Below are positions 1 through 12,479 of a stretch of 64,000 nucleotides of DNA, piece by piece (the first letter of the stretch is position 1; every line of letters begins with the position of its first letter). The notes beneath the pieces are model-generated. The model was given only the letters and a program-made list of their open reading frames with translations. It was not told the DNA's origin and searched no databases. A program made the translations under genes and the position numbers. Origin of the DNA: Mytilus trossulus (Eukaryota; Mollusca; Bivalvia; Mytilida; Mytilidae); contig NC_086381.1 in the NCBI RefSeq assembly GCF_036588685.1, positions 48,173,431 through 48,237,430 on the forward strand, read 5' to 3'.

Positions 1-1324
1 TTAACAGTTTTCAACAGTTTTCAACAAAAAGGTTAAGGTTAATGATCAATGAAGTTTTAATCTTTAAAAACAAAAACTGATAAAACTGTACACTTTCCGT
101 AATCATGAACCAATGTATTTTTTCAAAATGTATGTTATAACTATGAATTGCTAAACTAACACACTACAATGTACCTTTAGATATGAATTCACTGAATTAA
201 TTCCCTGGTTATTCTGTGACTAATTCACAGGGGAAAATGCAATAAAGATATTATTTCAGGGAAATAAAAAAAAACACATTTCCTTCTACAAATGTTCTAT
301 GTTTACTTATGCATGTAATTGTAATAGAGCAGACCAGGATGACACACCCTGGTCAAGTAATCTATAGGTATAAACATTGAATTACCAAAATAACAGCCTG
401 TTAATAAGATTGTTATTTGAAAACTTTTCATAGTAATAAAAATAATTGCCGTCTATTGTATTGTGAGACAAAAGTCTGATATGTCTAAGGGTTAAAGAAA
501 ATTCCAATATAAAAATATATTGCGCCATAACAATTATTCATATCTATTAAAATTCTCTCAAAGAACAAAGAAGTAAAATAAAAGAAATATCCATTGCGAT
601 CGCCTAGCTCGTTTCTCAGTGTGGGATTTTTTCTGCTTCTTGTGCACTTACACAAAGGATTGTTGATATCATGTTTGCAATTAGCTGTTTTATGGTATAG
701 ACAGGAATATGAAAGTTGTTGTCCATCCGTTCTACGTGTTTTATCATTTTATTTTGCCCTTTCATTAGGGACTTTCCGTTTTGAATTTTCCATGGAGTTC
801 AGTATTTTTGTGATTTTACTTTTTGATAAGCTTAGAAAAATAGCGAGAGAACAAGTCTTTGAACAATGTTATTAAAAAAGAATTTACGAAATCAACTACT
901 GAATCATAGATGAATCATTTACTTTTCATTTTCCACTATGTGTTGTATTCTTTCGCTTTAACTAGCCATACCAGCATTTTGTTAGAAATATAAGATTAAA
1001 TCCAAAAGGTTGTATCTCAAGTTGAAAATATATGACATATAATATGCCATGCGTTTTTTTCTTCTCCGAATTAGACATTTTGGTTTCCGGAACAAATAGC
1101 ACACATAAAAACCTGAATCATCTCTACAGATTTTCATTGATAAAAAATACACGTCAAGTACTAAATATAAATTTGAGGTTGAGTGTTGATAACAATCAGT
1201 TCACTATACCTACGCAGAATTGTACGTTTGTATATACATGATATACCAGGAAATATACTCCTTCAGTTTCGATATTAAATTAAAAAAAAAACTTCCTGGT
1301 TGATGTAAATTTGTTGTTTATACA
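1..1324. other. Sequence upstream of gene A
   Basis: AT-rich, no gene recognised. The short frames at 594-875 and 1032-1241 have no supporting features. A dispersed repeat copy lies at about 695-835. Confidence 0.6.
695..835 (+). repeat. Dispersed repeat family R1
   Basis: Contains GGGACTTTCCGTTTTGAATT followed by a TCAGTATTTTTGTGATTTTAC-type end. Other copies: 7228-7392 (-), 32870-33005 (+), 38395-38495 (+), 49860-50020 (-). Probably a retroelement 3' end; the parent element is not in view. Confidence 0.7.
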
Positions 1325-1400
1325 ATGACAACTATGCTGCAGTCGCTGTTCGTTTTTCACGTTGGAATTGTATTTCTTTGCATAGTTACAGATACCAGAG
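1325..1400 (+). CDS. Gene A exon 1: signal peptide
   Basis: Encodes a 25-residue hydrophobic leader (core FVFHVGIVFLCIV) ending in a GTAAGA donor, phase 1. A second ATG three codons in (M4) aligns better with the gene B start and could be the true start; either gives a signal peptide. A weak TATA-like stretch lies near 1229-1238, about 90 nt upstream, but no promoter can be asserted. Confidence 0.75.
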
Positions 1401-1580
1401 GTAAGATGTTTCTGTCTTGTATAATATGATTGACGTATGCTTTGATTATTCTCATATTGTTTGGCATATAAAAAAGAAGATGTGGTATGATTGTCAATGA
1501 GACAACTATCCACAAAAAACAGTTCATTAAAGTGGAAAATTTATAAAACTTGTCAACTAATTATTCTGTTATCTTGTACA

Positions 1581-1870
1581 GATATAGGAAGGTATGGTAT
1601 GAATGCCAATGAGACAACTCTCCATACAAGTAACAATTTATAAAGTAAACCGTTATAGGACAATGTACGGTCTTCAACACGGCGCTTTGGCACACACCGA
1701 ACAGCAAGCTATAAAGTGCCTAAAAGTTACTAGTGCAAAACCATTCAAACGAGAAAAACAACGGCATATATTATATAAAAACGAAAAACGAGAAACACTT
1801 TTGAATCACATAAACCGACGACAACCACATAAACAGACGACAATCACTGAACATCAAATTCCTAATATCA
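1581..1870 (-). repeat. Retroelement 3'-end repeat (family R2) in gene A intron 1
   Basis: On the minus strand it ends GTCTCATTGGCATTCATACC and continues upstream through GAAGACCGTAC. A shorter copy lies at about 1467-1520. The long frame across it is not a gene. The same family recurs at 3385-3475, 23745-23855, 28095-28202, 38888-39115, 39285-39560, 41010-41215, 48310-48530 and 48700-49065. Confidence 0.7.
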
Positions 1871-2600
1871 AGAAACGTTTATTTCAAAACGAAGAATGTT
1901 TTATACATGGCATACGCATTAAAATTATACAACTATTGATTTTTTATGAGGACGATACAATGATTTAAGAACCCCAGATATATGATATTCACCGAGGACA
2001 ACGGCAGCATGTGAATTTCAGAAATCTGGGGTTGATTAATTATTATGTCAACTGAATTCAAAAGTCAACAATTGTTTTATTATATGACTTTTAATCCTTC
2101 TCCAATTTTCTAATATTTTCTCATGATACTTTGAAACTGGTCTTTGTTCAGGTTTTATTCGGAATATATCATTAACCTTTGCAGTCTCTAATTTTCATAA
2201 GTTAAACTATTCAATAAAGTTAACGAACAAATTACATCGGAAGTAAAAATAAAATAAAAATTAACACCGAAAAACATCGAAAAAAGAAAAAAAAACGGGA
2301 ATTATAAGACCTCATAAACATACGTCATTGACGTTGCCTTGGAATATCTATAATAAGGTACACGGACGCTTTTCCAAATCTTATATCAACCTTTCGTTAT
2401 TTTTGCCATTGTGAATACAATGATTTATCAAAGTAGTTTGTGCATGCTTTTATCCAATGGGAAAACAAAAAATTTGTATTTATATAGCAGTAGAGTATAA
2501 TGGAGGTTGTTTCCAATTAAGATAATCAAATCTAATTTTTTTTTAATTTATTTACATTCTTTCAATATCGTACAATTATATGCACTTTCTTTTGTTTCAG

Positions 2601-2765
2601 GACAGCAGAGTGTATTTGCAACAAATGAAACATATGAGTGGTTAAATGCAAAGCAAAGGTGTACACTCTTAAAAGATGAAAAGAGCATTGCGTCCTCGAA
2701 TTTCTCTACAACTCTTGGATGGACGAATTTTTCTGCGAAATATTTGCCATGGGTAGAGTATAAAG
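2601..2765 (+). CDS. Gene A exon 2: N-terminal half of CTLD1
   Basis: The acceptor is TTTGTTTCAG and the donor GGTACGG; phase 1 to phase 1. The exon carries the CTLD hallmark W-x-x-A-x-x-x-C (YEWLNAKQRC), two N-F-S glycosylation sequons and the strand ending PWVEYKG. It holds only one cysteine, the first of the four a CTLD needs; the other three are in exon 5, beyond the WSC exons. Equivalent exons in B (38714-38881) and C (62030-62200) share the W, the C and the PW(V/I)EY motif. Confidence 0.85.
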
Positions 2766-3797
2766 GTACGGACAGTATGTGTAAATCCTTTTATATTGAC
2801 GAAGTGTATTCTATTAATTTAAGACAATTGTACAATAGGTAATGTGTTTGTTTGACTGTTAATGATGTATTTACACTGAATTCATAGAATTTTGGATGTA
2901 TACGGATCCAATTTGTTGTCTTAGATGCATGATTTTATATTATTCATGATTGGCTTCGAACTAGCTATCAGTTACTAACAATACTCTCAAATCTGTTCCT
3001 AGTGTCTTCTTTTAATGGGTTTTTATGAGTATTCTGTCACTTCTGTGTTTTTACAAGATGTATTTCTGATTTGTATCGATATGATGAGTTTCATCTTATT
3101 TCTATAGTTTGTTCTTATCTTATGGTGTACTGTTACACCATTCATAGGTGAGAGAGGGGGGTTGATGATTTCAAACTTGTTTAATCCTGCCATATTCTCC
3201 ATGTGCCGTCCCACGTGAGAAGCCTATAATTAAAAGGTTGTTGTTTGTGGCTGTATATCATATCTTGTTTTTGTTCATTATTTAATTCATATATCAGATC
3301 ACTATTTTGCTAGTTTAATCGTTTTATATTCTCATTCCGAGCTTATTACAACTGACTATGTAGTATGTGATGTTTCCTCATAGTTGAAACCTCATGGTGA
3401 CATATATCTATTAAACTCTATGTCATTTTGTCTCTTATTGAGTGCTGTCTCATTGGCATTCATATCACTTTTTCTTTTTCCATTGTAAACATGTACATGT
3501 TTGGAACGCCAGAAATACCTCGGGGGAGGGGTAACGTATGTGATGTAATGTACGGTTAACGTTCAGTGTTTTCATCATATTTTTATCGTGTATATCTATT
3601 TTTTGTTTTAAATTTCATTTTTCCATCCTGTGTTTTACTCAAAATATAAAGCTTATATCTCCACGAGACGAAGTTATACATGTTATACTCCATATGATCA
3701 TCGTTTTTCGTTTACTACAAAAGTTCTTCACTTTTGACAGTGTCCTATCTCATAACAGTTGTTAATCGCTAGGTTTTTGCATTAAAATTTGTATTTA

Positions 3798-4029
3798 TGA
3801 TTTATTTATACGACAACTAGCATAATGTTACTTGATTTATTTATACGACAACTAGCATAATGTTACTTCATTTATTTATACGACAACTAGCATAATGTTA
3901 CTTGATTTATTTTTACGACAACTAGCATAATGTTACATGATTTATTTATACGACAACTAGCATAATGTTACTTGATTTATTTATACGACAACTAGCATAA
4001 TGTTACATGATTTATTCATACGACAACTA
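3798..4029. repeat. 35-bp minisatellite, about 6.6 copies, gene A intron 2
   Basis: Unit TGATTTATTTATACGACAAC plus TAGCATAATGTTACT, repeated head to tail with few substitutions; the last copy is incomplete. Confidence 0.95.
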
Positions 4030-4895
4030 ATTGAGGGTTTGAAGAGTTGATGTTACAGGTATCAACACAGATCTTTGTTCATCTGTAAGAATAACAGTGC
4101 CGTTTTCATTAGTTATATGTAGACCGACTCGATTCAGATGTCCTCCATGTTTTTTTTACTTTTTTATAAACAATGGAGATATAACGGTAAATAAATCTTG
4201 TTGCATATGCAGCAATATAAGGAGGTAGCCAATAACAGAGAACAACTTCGGAGAGATCAGCATACAAATTACCTCTCATAGATAGATATAGCTATAATTG
4301 ATTGATACAAAATGAAAACATCCGTCAATGACAGTACTGCATTCTTCAATGGGTCAAGTCAAAGTTATATTTCAGTTCTATGTGCATCATTTACTAATCT
4401 CATAAGTTACACATAGGTTTTAAATCGACTACAAAAGAACAAAACCAACATTGTATAGTAAGCCAAGATATCAAAATGCCTAAATGTGAAACCATTTAAA
4501 CGTTAAAAACGGTTGGATTTGCTTTAAAAAAAAATCGAAAACAAACAGCCACTAGTAACATTCACTTAACTATGTGTTTATGAGTTGGTATAGACACCAG
4601 TAAAGTCAAATACCATTAGAGAACAACAACAGTATGTTATTTTGTTCTTTGGCTTTTAAAAAGGATCAGGTTTATATCATATCCATGGGAGAAGCTATCA
4701 ACCAAAACAATGGTCATGTTATCATCATTGTGTCATTCTTTACTTTCTATAGAATGATCTTACTGACCTCTTAATTTAAAAAAACCTATGAAAACTGTAT
4801 GCAATTTCGATACCCTATAGTTATTTTGCTAGTTACCATTAAGGTATTATTTTTAATATAATATTATCCTCGTTATTGTATTGTTTTACTTGAAG

Positions 4896-5011
4896 GGTGT
4901 TTCAAGATCTGGAGAACAGTAAACAATTTCCAAGAAAAACAGGTTACAGAAGGAGAACAGCTTCAAGAATGTATGGTACATTGCAATACATCTAAATTAT
5001 TTGGTTTACAG
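4896..5011 (+). CDS. Gene A exon 3: WSC domain, first part
   Basis: Begins G-C-F (residues 81-83) and has the WSC spacing E-C-x-x-x-C (ECMVHC), ending FGLQ at a CAG/GTAATA donor, phase 0. With exon 4 it supplies the eight cysteines of a WSC domain, a module often linked to carbohydrate binding. The shared phase-1 border with exon 2 makes exons 3-4 a cassette that keeps frame if added or removed. Confidence 0.85.
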
Positions 5012-5526
5012 GTAATAAAAGAACATATGGAGCTAAATAATTGAATTTTAAATACATTTTGTAATGTCTATATTAAATTTCGGCATTGATTGTCGTCCTT
5101 ATCGCGTAGTGAATTAAAATTATTTTGAAATTTATCTCAGGCAAGCATCAATAACATCTAGCCGTAAATGTTGTTCATACGCAGTCAGTTGACTCATGGC
5201 TTTTCGCGGTTTATAACAGAAATTTTGAATTAATTTGATATCGAACAAGGACATAAATGTTGATAATGTTTTAACATTTGTAAATCAATTATTAAGTACA
5301 ACTTACTACAACAAACTTGCCATTCTATCATTTAACCGGTTTTTTATAAGTAACAGCAAATAAAAAACATAATATTCTTACATGATATAATTTCAAACAG
5401 AGTTGAGAAAACCTTAACACTATTATACTTGACGACATATGAGGGGCGATAAATAAATGCGAAGTGAATGCAGTAACAATAAATGCAAATGCTGTCATAT
5501 TTCATGTTTGTCATAATTAAAACATA

Positions 5527-5890
5527 ACAAAAGAGGGACGAAAGACACCAAAGGGACAGTCAAACTCGTAAATCTAAAACAAACTGACAACGCCATGGCT
5601 AAAAATGAAAAAGACAAACAGAAAAACAATAGTACACATGACACAACATAGAAAACTAAAGAATAAACAACACGAATCCCACCAAAAAACTAGGGGTGAT
5701 CTCAGGTGCTCCGGAAGGGTAAGCAGATCCTGCTCCACATGCGGCACCCGTCGTGTTGCTTATGTGATTACAAATCCGGTAAATAGTCTAATTCGGTAGG
5801 TCAAATTCATGAAAGGGAAGGGGATTGTAGTTACGACGTAAGGAACATATCCGATATCATTTGTGAAACGGTTATTTCATAACGGTCAAA
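5527..5890 (-). repeat. Penelope-like element PLE-A, 3' fragment, gene A intron 3
   Basis: Matches the segment following the reverse transcriptase stop in the 22604-23395 copy, in opposite orientation (blocks GACAACGCCATGGCTAAAAA and GGCACCCGTCGTGTTGCTTA). It ends inside the last RT codons near 5880. Confidence 0.75.
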
Positions 5891-6009
5891 TGATGTACAC
5901 TCTTTAACAACATTATTCTGCTTATTCGGATTTTTACCTTGTTTAAAATAATATTAATTGGTAAATTATTATATATTTTCAAAATGACGAAAAGTGTCTT
6001 TACTTTTAG

Positions 6010-6157
6010 AATTCAACCTGTATATGTATATTTACTTCCAATCTAACTGAGCTATTTGAGTTATCGTGTGATAAAAATGTGGCAACATGTTCGGGAGATC
6101 CTTTTGCATTTTGTGGCACTGAAGGCAGGAGAGGTTACTTTTCTATGTATCAAATAG
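6010..6157 (+). CDS. Gene A exon 4: WSC domain, second part
   Basis: The acceptor is TACTTTTAG. The exon encodes TCIC, then S-C, T-C and F-C, with the diagnostic WSC end C-S-G-D-P-x-x-F-C-G and a closing Y-F-S-M-Y strand. Donor G/GTATGT, phase 1. Confidence 0.87.
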
Positions 6158-7462
6158 GTATGTATAGAGATTAAGGAAAATGAATTGCGGTTGAAATCGT
6201 AGATCCATCCGAGTTGTGTGTATGTCTAAACTTACTATGAACATGTTGTTCACATCTTATATTGTGCATCACCATTTACGTCGTTTGGTCTTTAGAGTAC
6301 CATACGTGACATATTTCCAAATATGACTGAGTGTGAATTCATATTGCTATATTACATGTCTCAGTATTTGTTTATCCAGCGTTCGTGTATAAATTTTTAC
6401 TAAGTTTGACCACTTGTTTCGTGTTAATAGGATAAAATCAAATGTAACATGTGTAATCAAACTGACTTCCGTATTGGTAAAACGTGCAAAAAGATGTTGG
6501 AACCCTTTCTATGTTAGCGACAATAAAAAAAATTATGCATTTAGCTTTACTCCTAGTCAATAAGCTTGTTCATAGATGTAGTAAGCCTATTGCTTAAGTA
6601 ATGTTAGGCATCACTCTTAAATCCTAAAAAAAATATATCCAGGCGTTATTGCCAATACCTTAAACAAAAATTAGAGGAAATAAGAAAAGAAATTAGCTAG
6701 TGTCAAAATACCTTTTGTACATAACAAAATAAAAAGAAATGAACTTTGAATACCATTTAGTTAACATGATATGGCAGTTATTAGTTTTTTATATACATGT
6801 AAAAATGTCGGATACTTATAAGATTGACTATCGCACAAGATCTCTTTGATTTTATATCGATAAATACTTGTATTGAAATGCATTTGTAACAAATTGCTGC
6901 GGAGCTATATATGGCACAGCTTTTTTTCACAGTTTTATTTTTTTCTTCTAACATGTTTACCTACTGGTGATCGTCATATATATTTGTGTAGAACATAATA
7001 TTTTAGTTGAAGTGAGAATGGACGAACATAATTTCAATAGACCAATGTTAATTTGTTTTTCCTCATCCATGCAGTAAGTAGGTCATGAACATTTCCCCTC
7101 AATATTACCCTGTGATTGGAGATGTCTAGGCTTCCCGTGAACAATAACTACTTCTGGCACATTAGCATTCATTCAGATATAATGTTATCCATTGTTCCTT
7201 AGCTGTTTATGTGGCACATCAAGGATTGTGAAAAAATTAAATAAAAAGTAAAATCACAAAAATACTGAACTCCGAGGAAACATCAAAACGGAAATTCCCC
7301 AATCAGATGGCAAAATCAAATGATAAAACACATCAAACGAATGGACAACAACTGTCAGATTCCTGACTTAGTACAGGCATTTTTAATTTGAGAAAATGTA
7401 GGAATAAGAGGCCATCTTTGAGACACTGTTTGACGTAAAATCTCTAGTAATTTAACGTTTAA

Positions 7463-8212
7463 GGTCAAGGAACAGTAAATTGGCTATGTCGCATATGTAT
7501 AACAAATATTTTGCATACAACCTTGGCTAGTTGAATTTCAACTAACAATCAGATAACTAATACATTTATCTTTTTTATAATCTGAAATTCAACAGATTAT
7601 TATTTTTCAAAATAGGTGAATATTTGTAAAGAAATCACATAAAATCGTCGAAAAACATTCTAAAATTCCACTCAATAGACTTTTATGATATAGCTATATG
7701 TTGTTGACACATAAATTTCTGTTTTAATGATATTAAATAATCATTATGTCACCGACTTCGTTTTTAGTCTAATAATAAATGTGTTACACTGTTGGTAGTG
7801 GAAAATGTCACAAATCAATGTTTTACGGCCAGTATTATTTCAACGTTTTGTTGTATTTTTTCACAAATAACATAACTTTGGATGAAAATTACCGTAAAAA
7901 CGAAGTCTTTGACCCTATCATTATTTTTTATCGCTAAAAAGAAATTTATGTATCGACAATATATAGTGTTTTAAGAAAAATATTTGATGATTTAAAGACA
8001 AATTTGAGAAGGTTTTAAGCCGATTTTATGTGCTCTCCATACGAATGTTCATCCATTTTGTAAGAATTCAATTAATAATATTTCAAATGATAAATGAGAT
8101 AAATGCATTATTTTTCTATTATTTTTCTATTTTTCGTTGAAAATCACAGATCACAGTTTTATGCAAAGTTTTACTGAAATCTATGACATAGCCAATTTAC
8201 TGTTACTTGACC
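7463..8212. mobile_element. 750-bp inverted-repeat element with TTAA target duplication, gene A intron 4
   Basis: The ends GGTCAAGGAACAGTAAATTG and (reverse complement of the right end) GGTCAAGTAACAGTAAATTG form terminal inverted repeats of about 28-30 bp. TTAA flanks both sides (7459-7462 and 8213-8216), as in piggyBac-type transposition. No transposase frame is present, so it is non-autonomous. Confidence 0.85.
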
Positions 8213-8744
8213 TTAAGGTGATCTTTGTATTCCATAATGCAAATATGGATTTTATCGTCAATATTAATTAATAGGAAATCAACCTGTCCTCTTCTGTAAA
8301 ACTCGTCTGATAACCGGGTTTTACTTCTACTCCCAACCATATGCACATGTTATAACGTTACATGTTTCACAAAATGAAATAATGAGGACAATGTAATCAT
8401 GGATAATGCAGTTTTGTTATTGTAGCATGTGTAAGGTGTATAATCATAATAGGTCGCTGTAACATAGTTTCGTTTGTGCTTTTCACAAAATACCATAACA
8501 GTTCCTCAAGAAAAATATTAACTTCAAAATTTTCTCATCATTCTCTTTTGGAACACTTGCATAATACATGTACGTGAATTTTTCATAAAAACAAGTTAAT
8601 ATTTAATGATTTAAAGAGTTTGCTACATGTTTCTGATATCTAAGCTAAGATCATTCTAAGACAGCTTGAGACGATATATGTTGAAATTCTGTACACGGAT
8701 GACACATTTGCCACTGGGCTTTGTACACTTATCAATCAATCATT

Positions 8745-8885
8745 TAGAATTGTTCGTTTGTAGATTGAAAAATAAATATGATGAGGCCTCGGGTTTCAAT
8801 CCCTTTAGGCTAAGTTGACCTTATTTTGATTTGGAATATTTTATGTTCTTTTGGTCATATGGCATGACATTTTTGAGTGTTATTC
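8745..8885 (+). repeat. SINE-like repeat fragment
   Basis: Shares the block TTGTTCGTTTGTAGATTGAA and the following TTTCAATCCC..AGTTGAC stretch with the copy at 46242-46620. Diverged and partial. Confidence 0.5.
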
Positions 8886-9534
8886 ACATTTCCAATAACT
8901 ATTCCATTCAATTAAATTTGTTATTGCATTTTTTAAAAGGGAGTAGAGAAATGGCTCTATTTATAGAATACTTTTTTTATATTAAATTCGTCTGATTTTT
9001 ATTCCTTTTCCTTAGTTTTTTTGCTTCTATTTTTATAACTGTAATAGATCCCAATCGTAAATTTGTATCGACTGTAGGAACAACGGTAGTATCATGCAAT
9101 GGAATTGGAAAAAAATAAGTCCTTATACTCGGTTCTTCGGGTTGTTTTCTAAAAGGAATTGTAAATCGTAATACTACAAGATTATTATTGGAAGTTTTAA
9201 TGACAGACATTATCGTTAAAATAATTAAATATAAATGAGCAGAGAAATATGTGCGTGTGACTTCTCAAGTTTATAATATTGTACTTCCCTTAATAACAGT
9301 TACAAACATAAAAAAAACAATTTAGAGCGTCGGTAAAGTATTTTTTCTTATCACATTCATATTTGGAAAAGACTATTTGTTACAAATCCCGGACGTTTTA
9401 AAAGTTTCTCTCTTAGTCTCTACCGGACAGTGTGCTTCAAACTAATAAAAGCGTTACAGAAATGCAATGACCTCGATAGCATGATTATATGATTTCAACA
9501 ACGTAATTTAGTTTTTTCTTGTTATACCCTACAG

Positions 9535-9657
9535 TTAACATTGACCGCGAACCTCGATACAAACATGGTCATATAGGAAACTGTTTGGAGATGGATACAC
9601 ATTGGAATTTTAAAGCAAATAAATGTTTAACACAATCGATTCCGTTGTGTTACGATG
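9535..9657 (+). CDS. Gene A exon 5: C-terminal half of CTLD1
   Basis: The acceptor is ATACCCTACAG and the donor G/GTAAGT, phase 1 to 1. The sequence GNCLEM...HWNFKANKC...IPLC supplies CTLD cysteines 2, 3 and 4 in the usual order. It completes the fold begun in exon 2, so the WSC exons lie inside this CTLD. The WND calcium motif is replaced by W-N-F. Confidence 0.83.
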
Positions 9658-9845
9658 GTAAGTAAAAACATGTAGCTATATATACTTTTTCTTTATCTTT
9701 TGTATTTATTTTTCTTTCCAGTCACACGGGTATTGGCCAACCATTCAAATATTTTGTTTTCATTTTTGGGGGGAGGGGGGGAGTATACACGTGTTGTGTA
9801 TTTGTGTGTATTTTTTTCATTCGGGAGAAAATAATCACTGTCGAC

Positions 9846-11290
9846 AAAGAGGGACGAAAGATACCAAAGAGACATTTAAACTCATAAACTGACAACGCCA
9901 TGGCTAAAAATGAAAAAGACAAACAGACAAACAAAAGTACACATGACACAACATCGAAAACTAAAGAATAAACAACACGAACCCAACCAAAAACTAGGGT
10001 TGACCTTAGGTGCTACGAAAGGGTAAGCAGATCCTCCTCGACATGTGGCACCCGTCGTGTTGCATATGTGATAACAAATCCGGTAAATATTCTAATTCGG
10101 TAGGTCAAATTCATGAAAGGGAAGGGGATTGTAGTTACGGCGTAAGGAACATATCTGATATCATTTGTGAAACAGTTATTCCATAACAGTCAACCAACTC
10201 GTGATGGAGTCCGTAAAATTTACGAAGAGATGATTTCAACTTCACCATTTGAAACTCTTAGTTTAATAGTTTCCTTGTGAGCAGCAACCCTCTATCCAGA
10301 AAATCATGATAGGAAATGCAAGCACGGGAATATCGTATCAATTGGGAGATATATACACCGTATGCAGGTGCTGCTGGAATGTTGCTACTTAGAAATGGAA
10401 AGTTCACAATCGGAAAGCTGAAATCATCCTTTTTCGTAAATTTTTTTTTCAACCGACCTTCATTGTCAATTTCTAGATGTAAGTCAAGATATGTGGCCGA
10501 CTTAATTGTATCTGTAGTATCTTTTATCCCTAATTTGATGGGATAGATGCGTTCCACATAGTCACCAAATTTAGAATTATTTAATGAAAGGACATCATAT
10601 ATATAGCGGAAAGTAGAGTTAAAGGATGTTGCGAACTTCTTATCTTCCTGCATGAAGTCAGTCTCATAATAATACAGAAACAAGTCGGCAAATAGAGGGG
10701 CACAGTTTGTTCTCATTTGAATGCTAATATTCTGTTGAAAAACACGTAATCCGAACGTAACAAATATGTTGTCAATCAAGAAATCAAGCATCTTGATAAT
10801 ATCAGTTTCAGATAATTTTTTGTCTGAATAAAATCCTCTACAAAGTAGGATTTATCCCTCCCTAAGACAAGATACCTGTATCTACGTTGGCCATTCTTTT
10901 TTATTAAGCAAATCAATACCAACTCTTTCAATTTGTCTTTTAGTTTGGAATGTGGAAGACTTGTGTAAAGAGTAGAAGAGTCAAATGTTTTAATACTGTT
11001 ACAAGATGAAAGATAGTTAAATTTGTATGTACTCTAAAAGATTTTGGAACTTTTAAGTATCCACATGTGATTCACGCCACCTCTAGAATAGGCAGTTTCA
11101 CAATCTTTTTCAAGCCTGTCTTTGAATGCTGATAAAATAATTGCTAATAATTTAGAACGAAGTTTCGTGGAGCACTTGGAAGACAAAGCAATATATTTGA
11201 AGATTTTATTTCGTTTACTTGGAACTTAGCCATTTGTGTGTTTTGGTCAACTGAAAAAGTCAAGTGGAACGTAGGAACTTTAGCGATTTA
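9846..11290 (-). pseudogene. Decayed Penelope-like reverse transcriptase (PLE-A), gene A intron 5
   Basis: Read on the minus strand, 10791-10258 is an open 177-codon piece with RT blocks NCAPLFADLFLYYYE and FRYIYDVLSLNN, then YLDLHLEIDNEGR and NIPAAPAYGVYISQL. The catalytic Y-x-D-D box reads Y-I-Y-D, so the enzyme is dead here. Upstream (10800-11260) the RT fingers region continues with stops and frameshifts; downstream (9846-10250) is the element's 3' region. Penelope-type assignment is by recognition of motif order, not search. Confidence 0.75.
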
Positions 11291-11384
11291 GATTTCAGTT
11301 TCTTTTTTGCATCCATTTATTATGAAAATATTCTTTACAAAAACAAATGTCGACATTCATATTAAAAGATAACCAACCCTGTAA

Positions 11385-11660
11385 ACAGACTAAAGAAGGG
11401 ATATAGTTACGATACTGTTGTCAGGTCATTAAAGATTACATACTTAATATAGATTCACTTATTGGGTCTTTGCATCGAAAAAACACACACTCATTCTAAA
11501 ACCAGTTGTTTGTAGGATACTGGTGATGTTTTTCTGATATATTTTATGATGATATAAGACTAAGCAACTTATGGAAGGAATTGTGCTTGATATACTACTA
11601 AGCCACTTATAGAAGGAATTTTTGAACATGTCATGCCAGTAACTGCTATTATATACCTAT
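11385..11660 (+). pseudogene. Penelope-like element PLE-B, C-terminal fragment
   Basis: KGYSYDTVVRSLKI followed by a tail similar to the minus-strand copy at 58633-59064. Only the last codons and 3' region remain. Confidence 0.6.
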
Positions 11661-12479
11661 ATGGAGTTATTTTCTTTCAGAACGTCAGGTCATTCTTTTT
11701 CAGAATCAACACGGACGATACCATGTTTCAATGGTATATGCTACAAGGCATAAAATAATGACCTGTGTAAGGTCATTATTTTCCTTGATTAACATGCAAT
11801 CTATGATTTACTTCAAAATTTTATTCGTCTAATAGTTGTTTGGTGCCGATTTGGATATTTATTTTCTAAAGTTCAACAGATGATAGATGTAAAAGAAACC
11901 GTCATGATTGTAGACCCGCAATTTAATTTTAAAAACAAATAACGTGAAGTTTTGTTGATTTATCGCTATAATAAAGAAACATTATCATATAGGTCAGATG
12001 AATTTTAATGTAGACTTTGATAAAATAAATCCAGATTTAACATATTCGTGTGTAAGATTTTGAAAATGTTATTGAGTCAAACTGAATAGGTTGATTGCTT
12101 AACGTCCAGTGGCAAATAGTTCATGCATGTTCAGAACGATACACACTGAATAGGAAATCATACTGTGACCTACATGTATTTATATTCGTCTTCGTGTCAG
12201 TTCGTAACTTTTTAAAATTTATGTATACCTTTTACTCTATCAAATGATCAACTAATAAAATAATCTTATATTCTATTGAATAACACAAAAGGGTCGGTGC
12301 GGAGGGTATATAATTTTATCCTGATTATCTTTTAATAAAATGTATTGCTGTTCGAAAGACAATCTTTCTGAATTTTTATTTCGATTCAAGTAAAATGGTT
12401 AAATAAATAACAACTTTTCCGCGATAAAAATAACATAACAAAACGGAAAAAAACTCATACCCCTCCCCCTTTCCCATAA

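Noticed and set aside
1603-1968. 121-codon basic frame
   Set aside because: It lies on the antisense of the R2 retroelement 3' end, which is repeated many times in the window with different frames.
2507-2842. Continuous frame with an apparent N-terminal hydrophobic leader running into exon 2 of gene A
   Set aside because: It begins with TTG rather than ATG and crosses a strong acceptor (TTTGTTTCAG); the hydrophobic part is the T-rich polypyrimidine tract. Exon 1 at 1325 fits phase and homology better.
5605-5799. Basic 64-codon frame
   Set aside because: Antisense of the same PLE-A 3' region.
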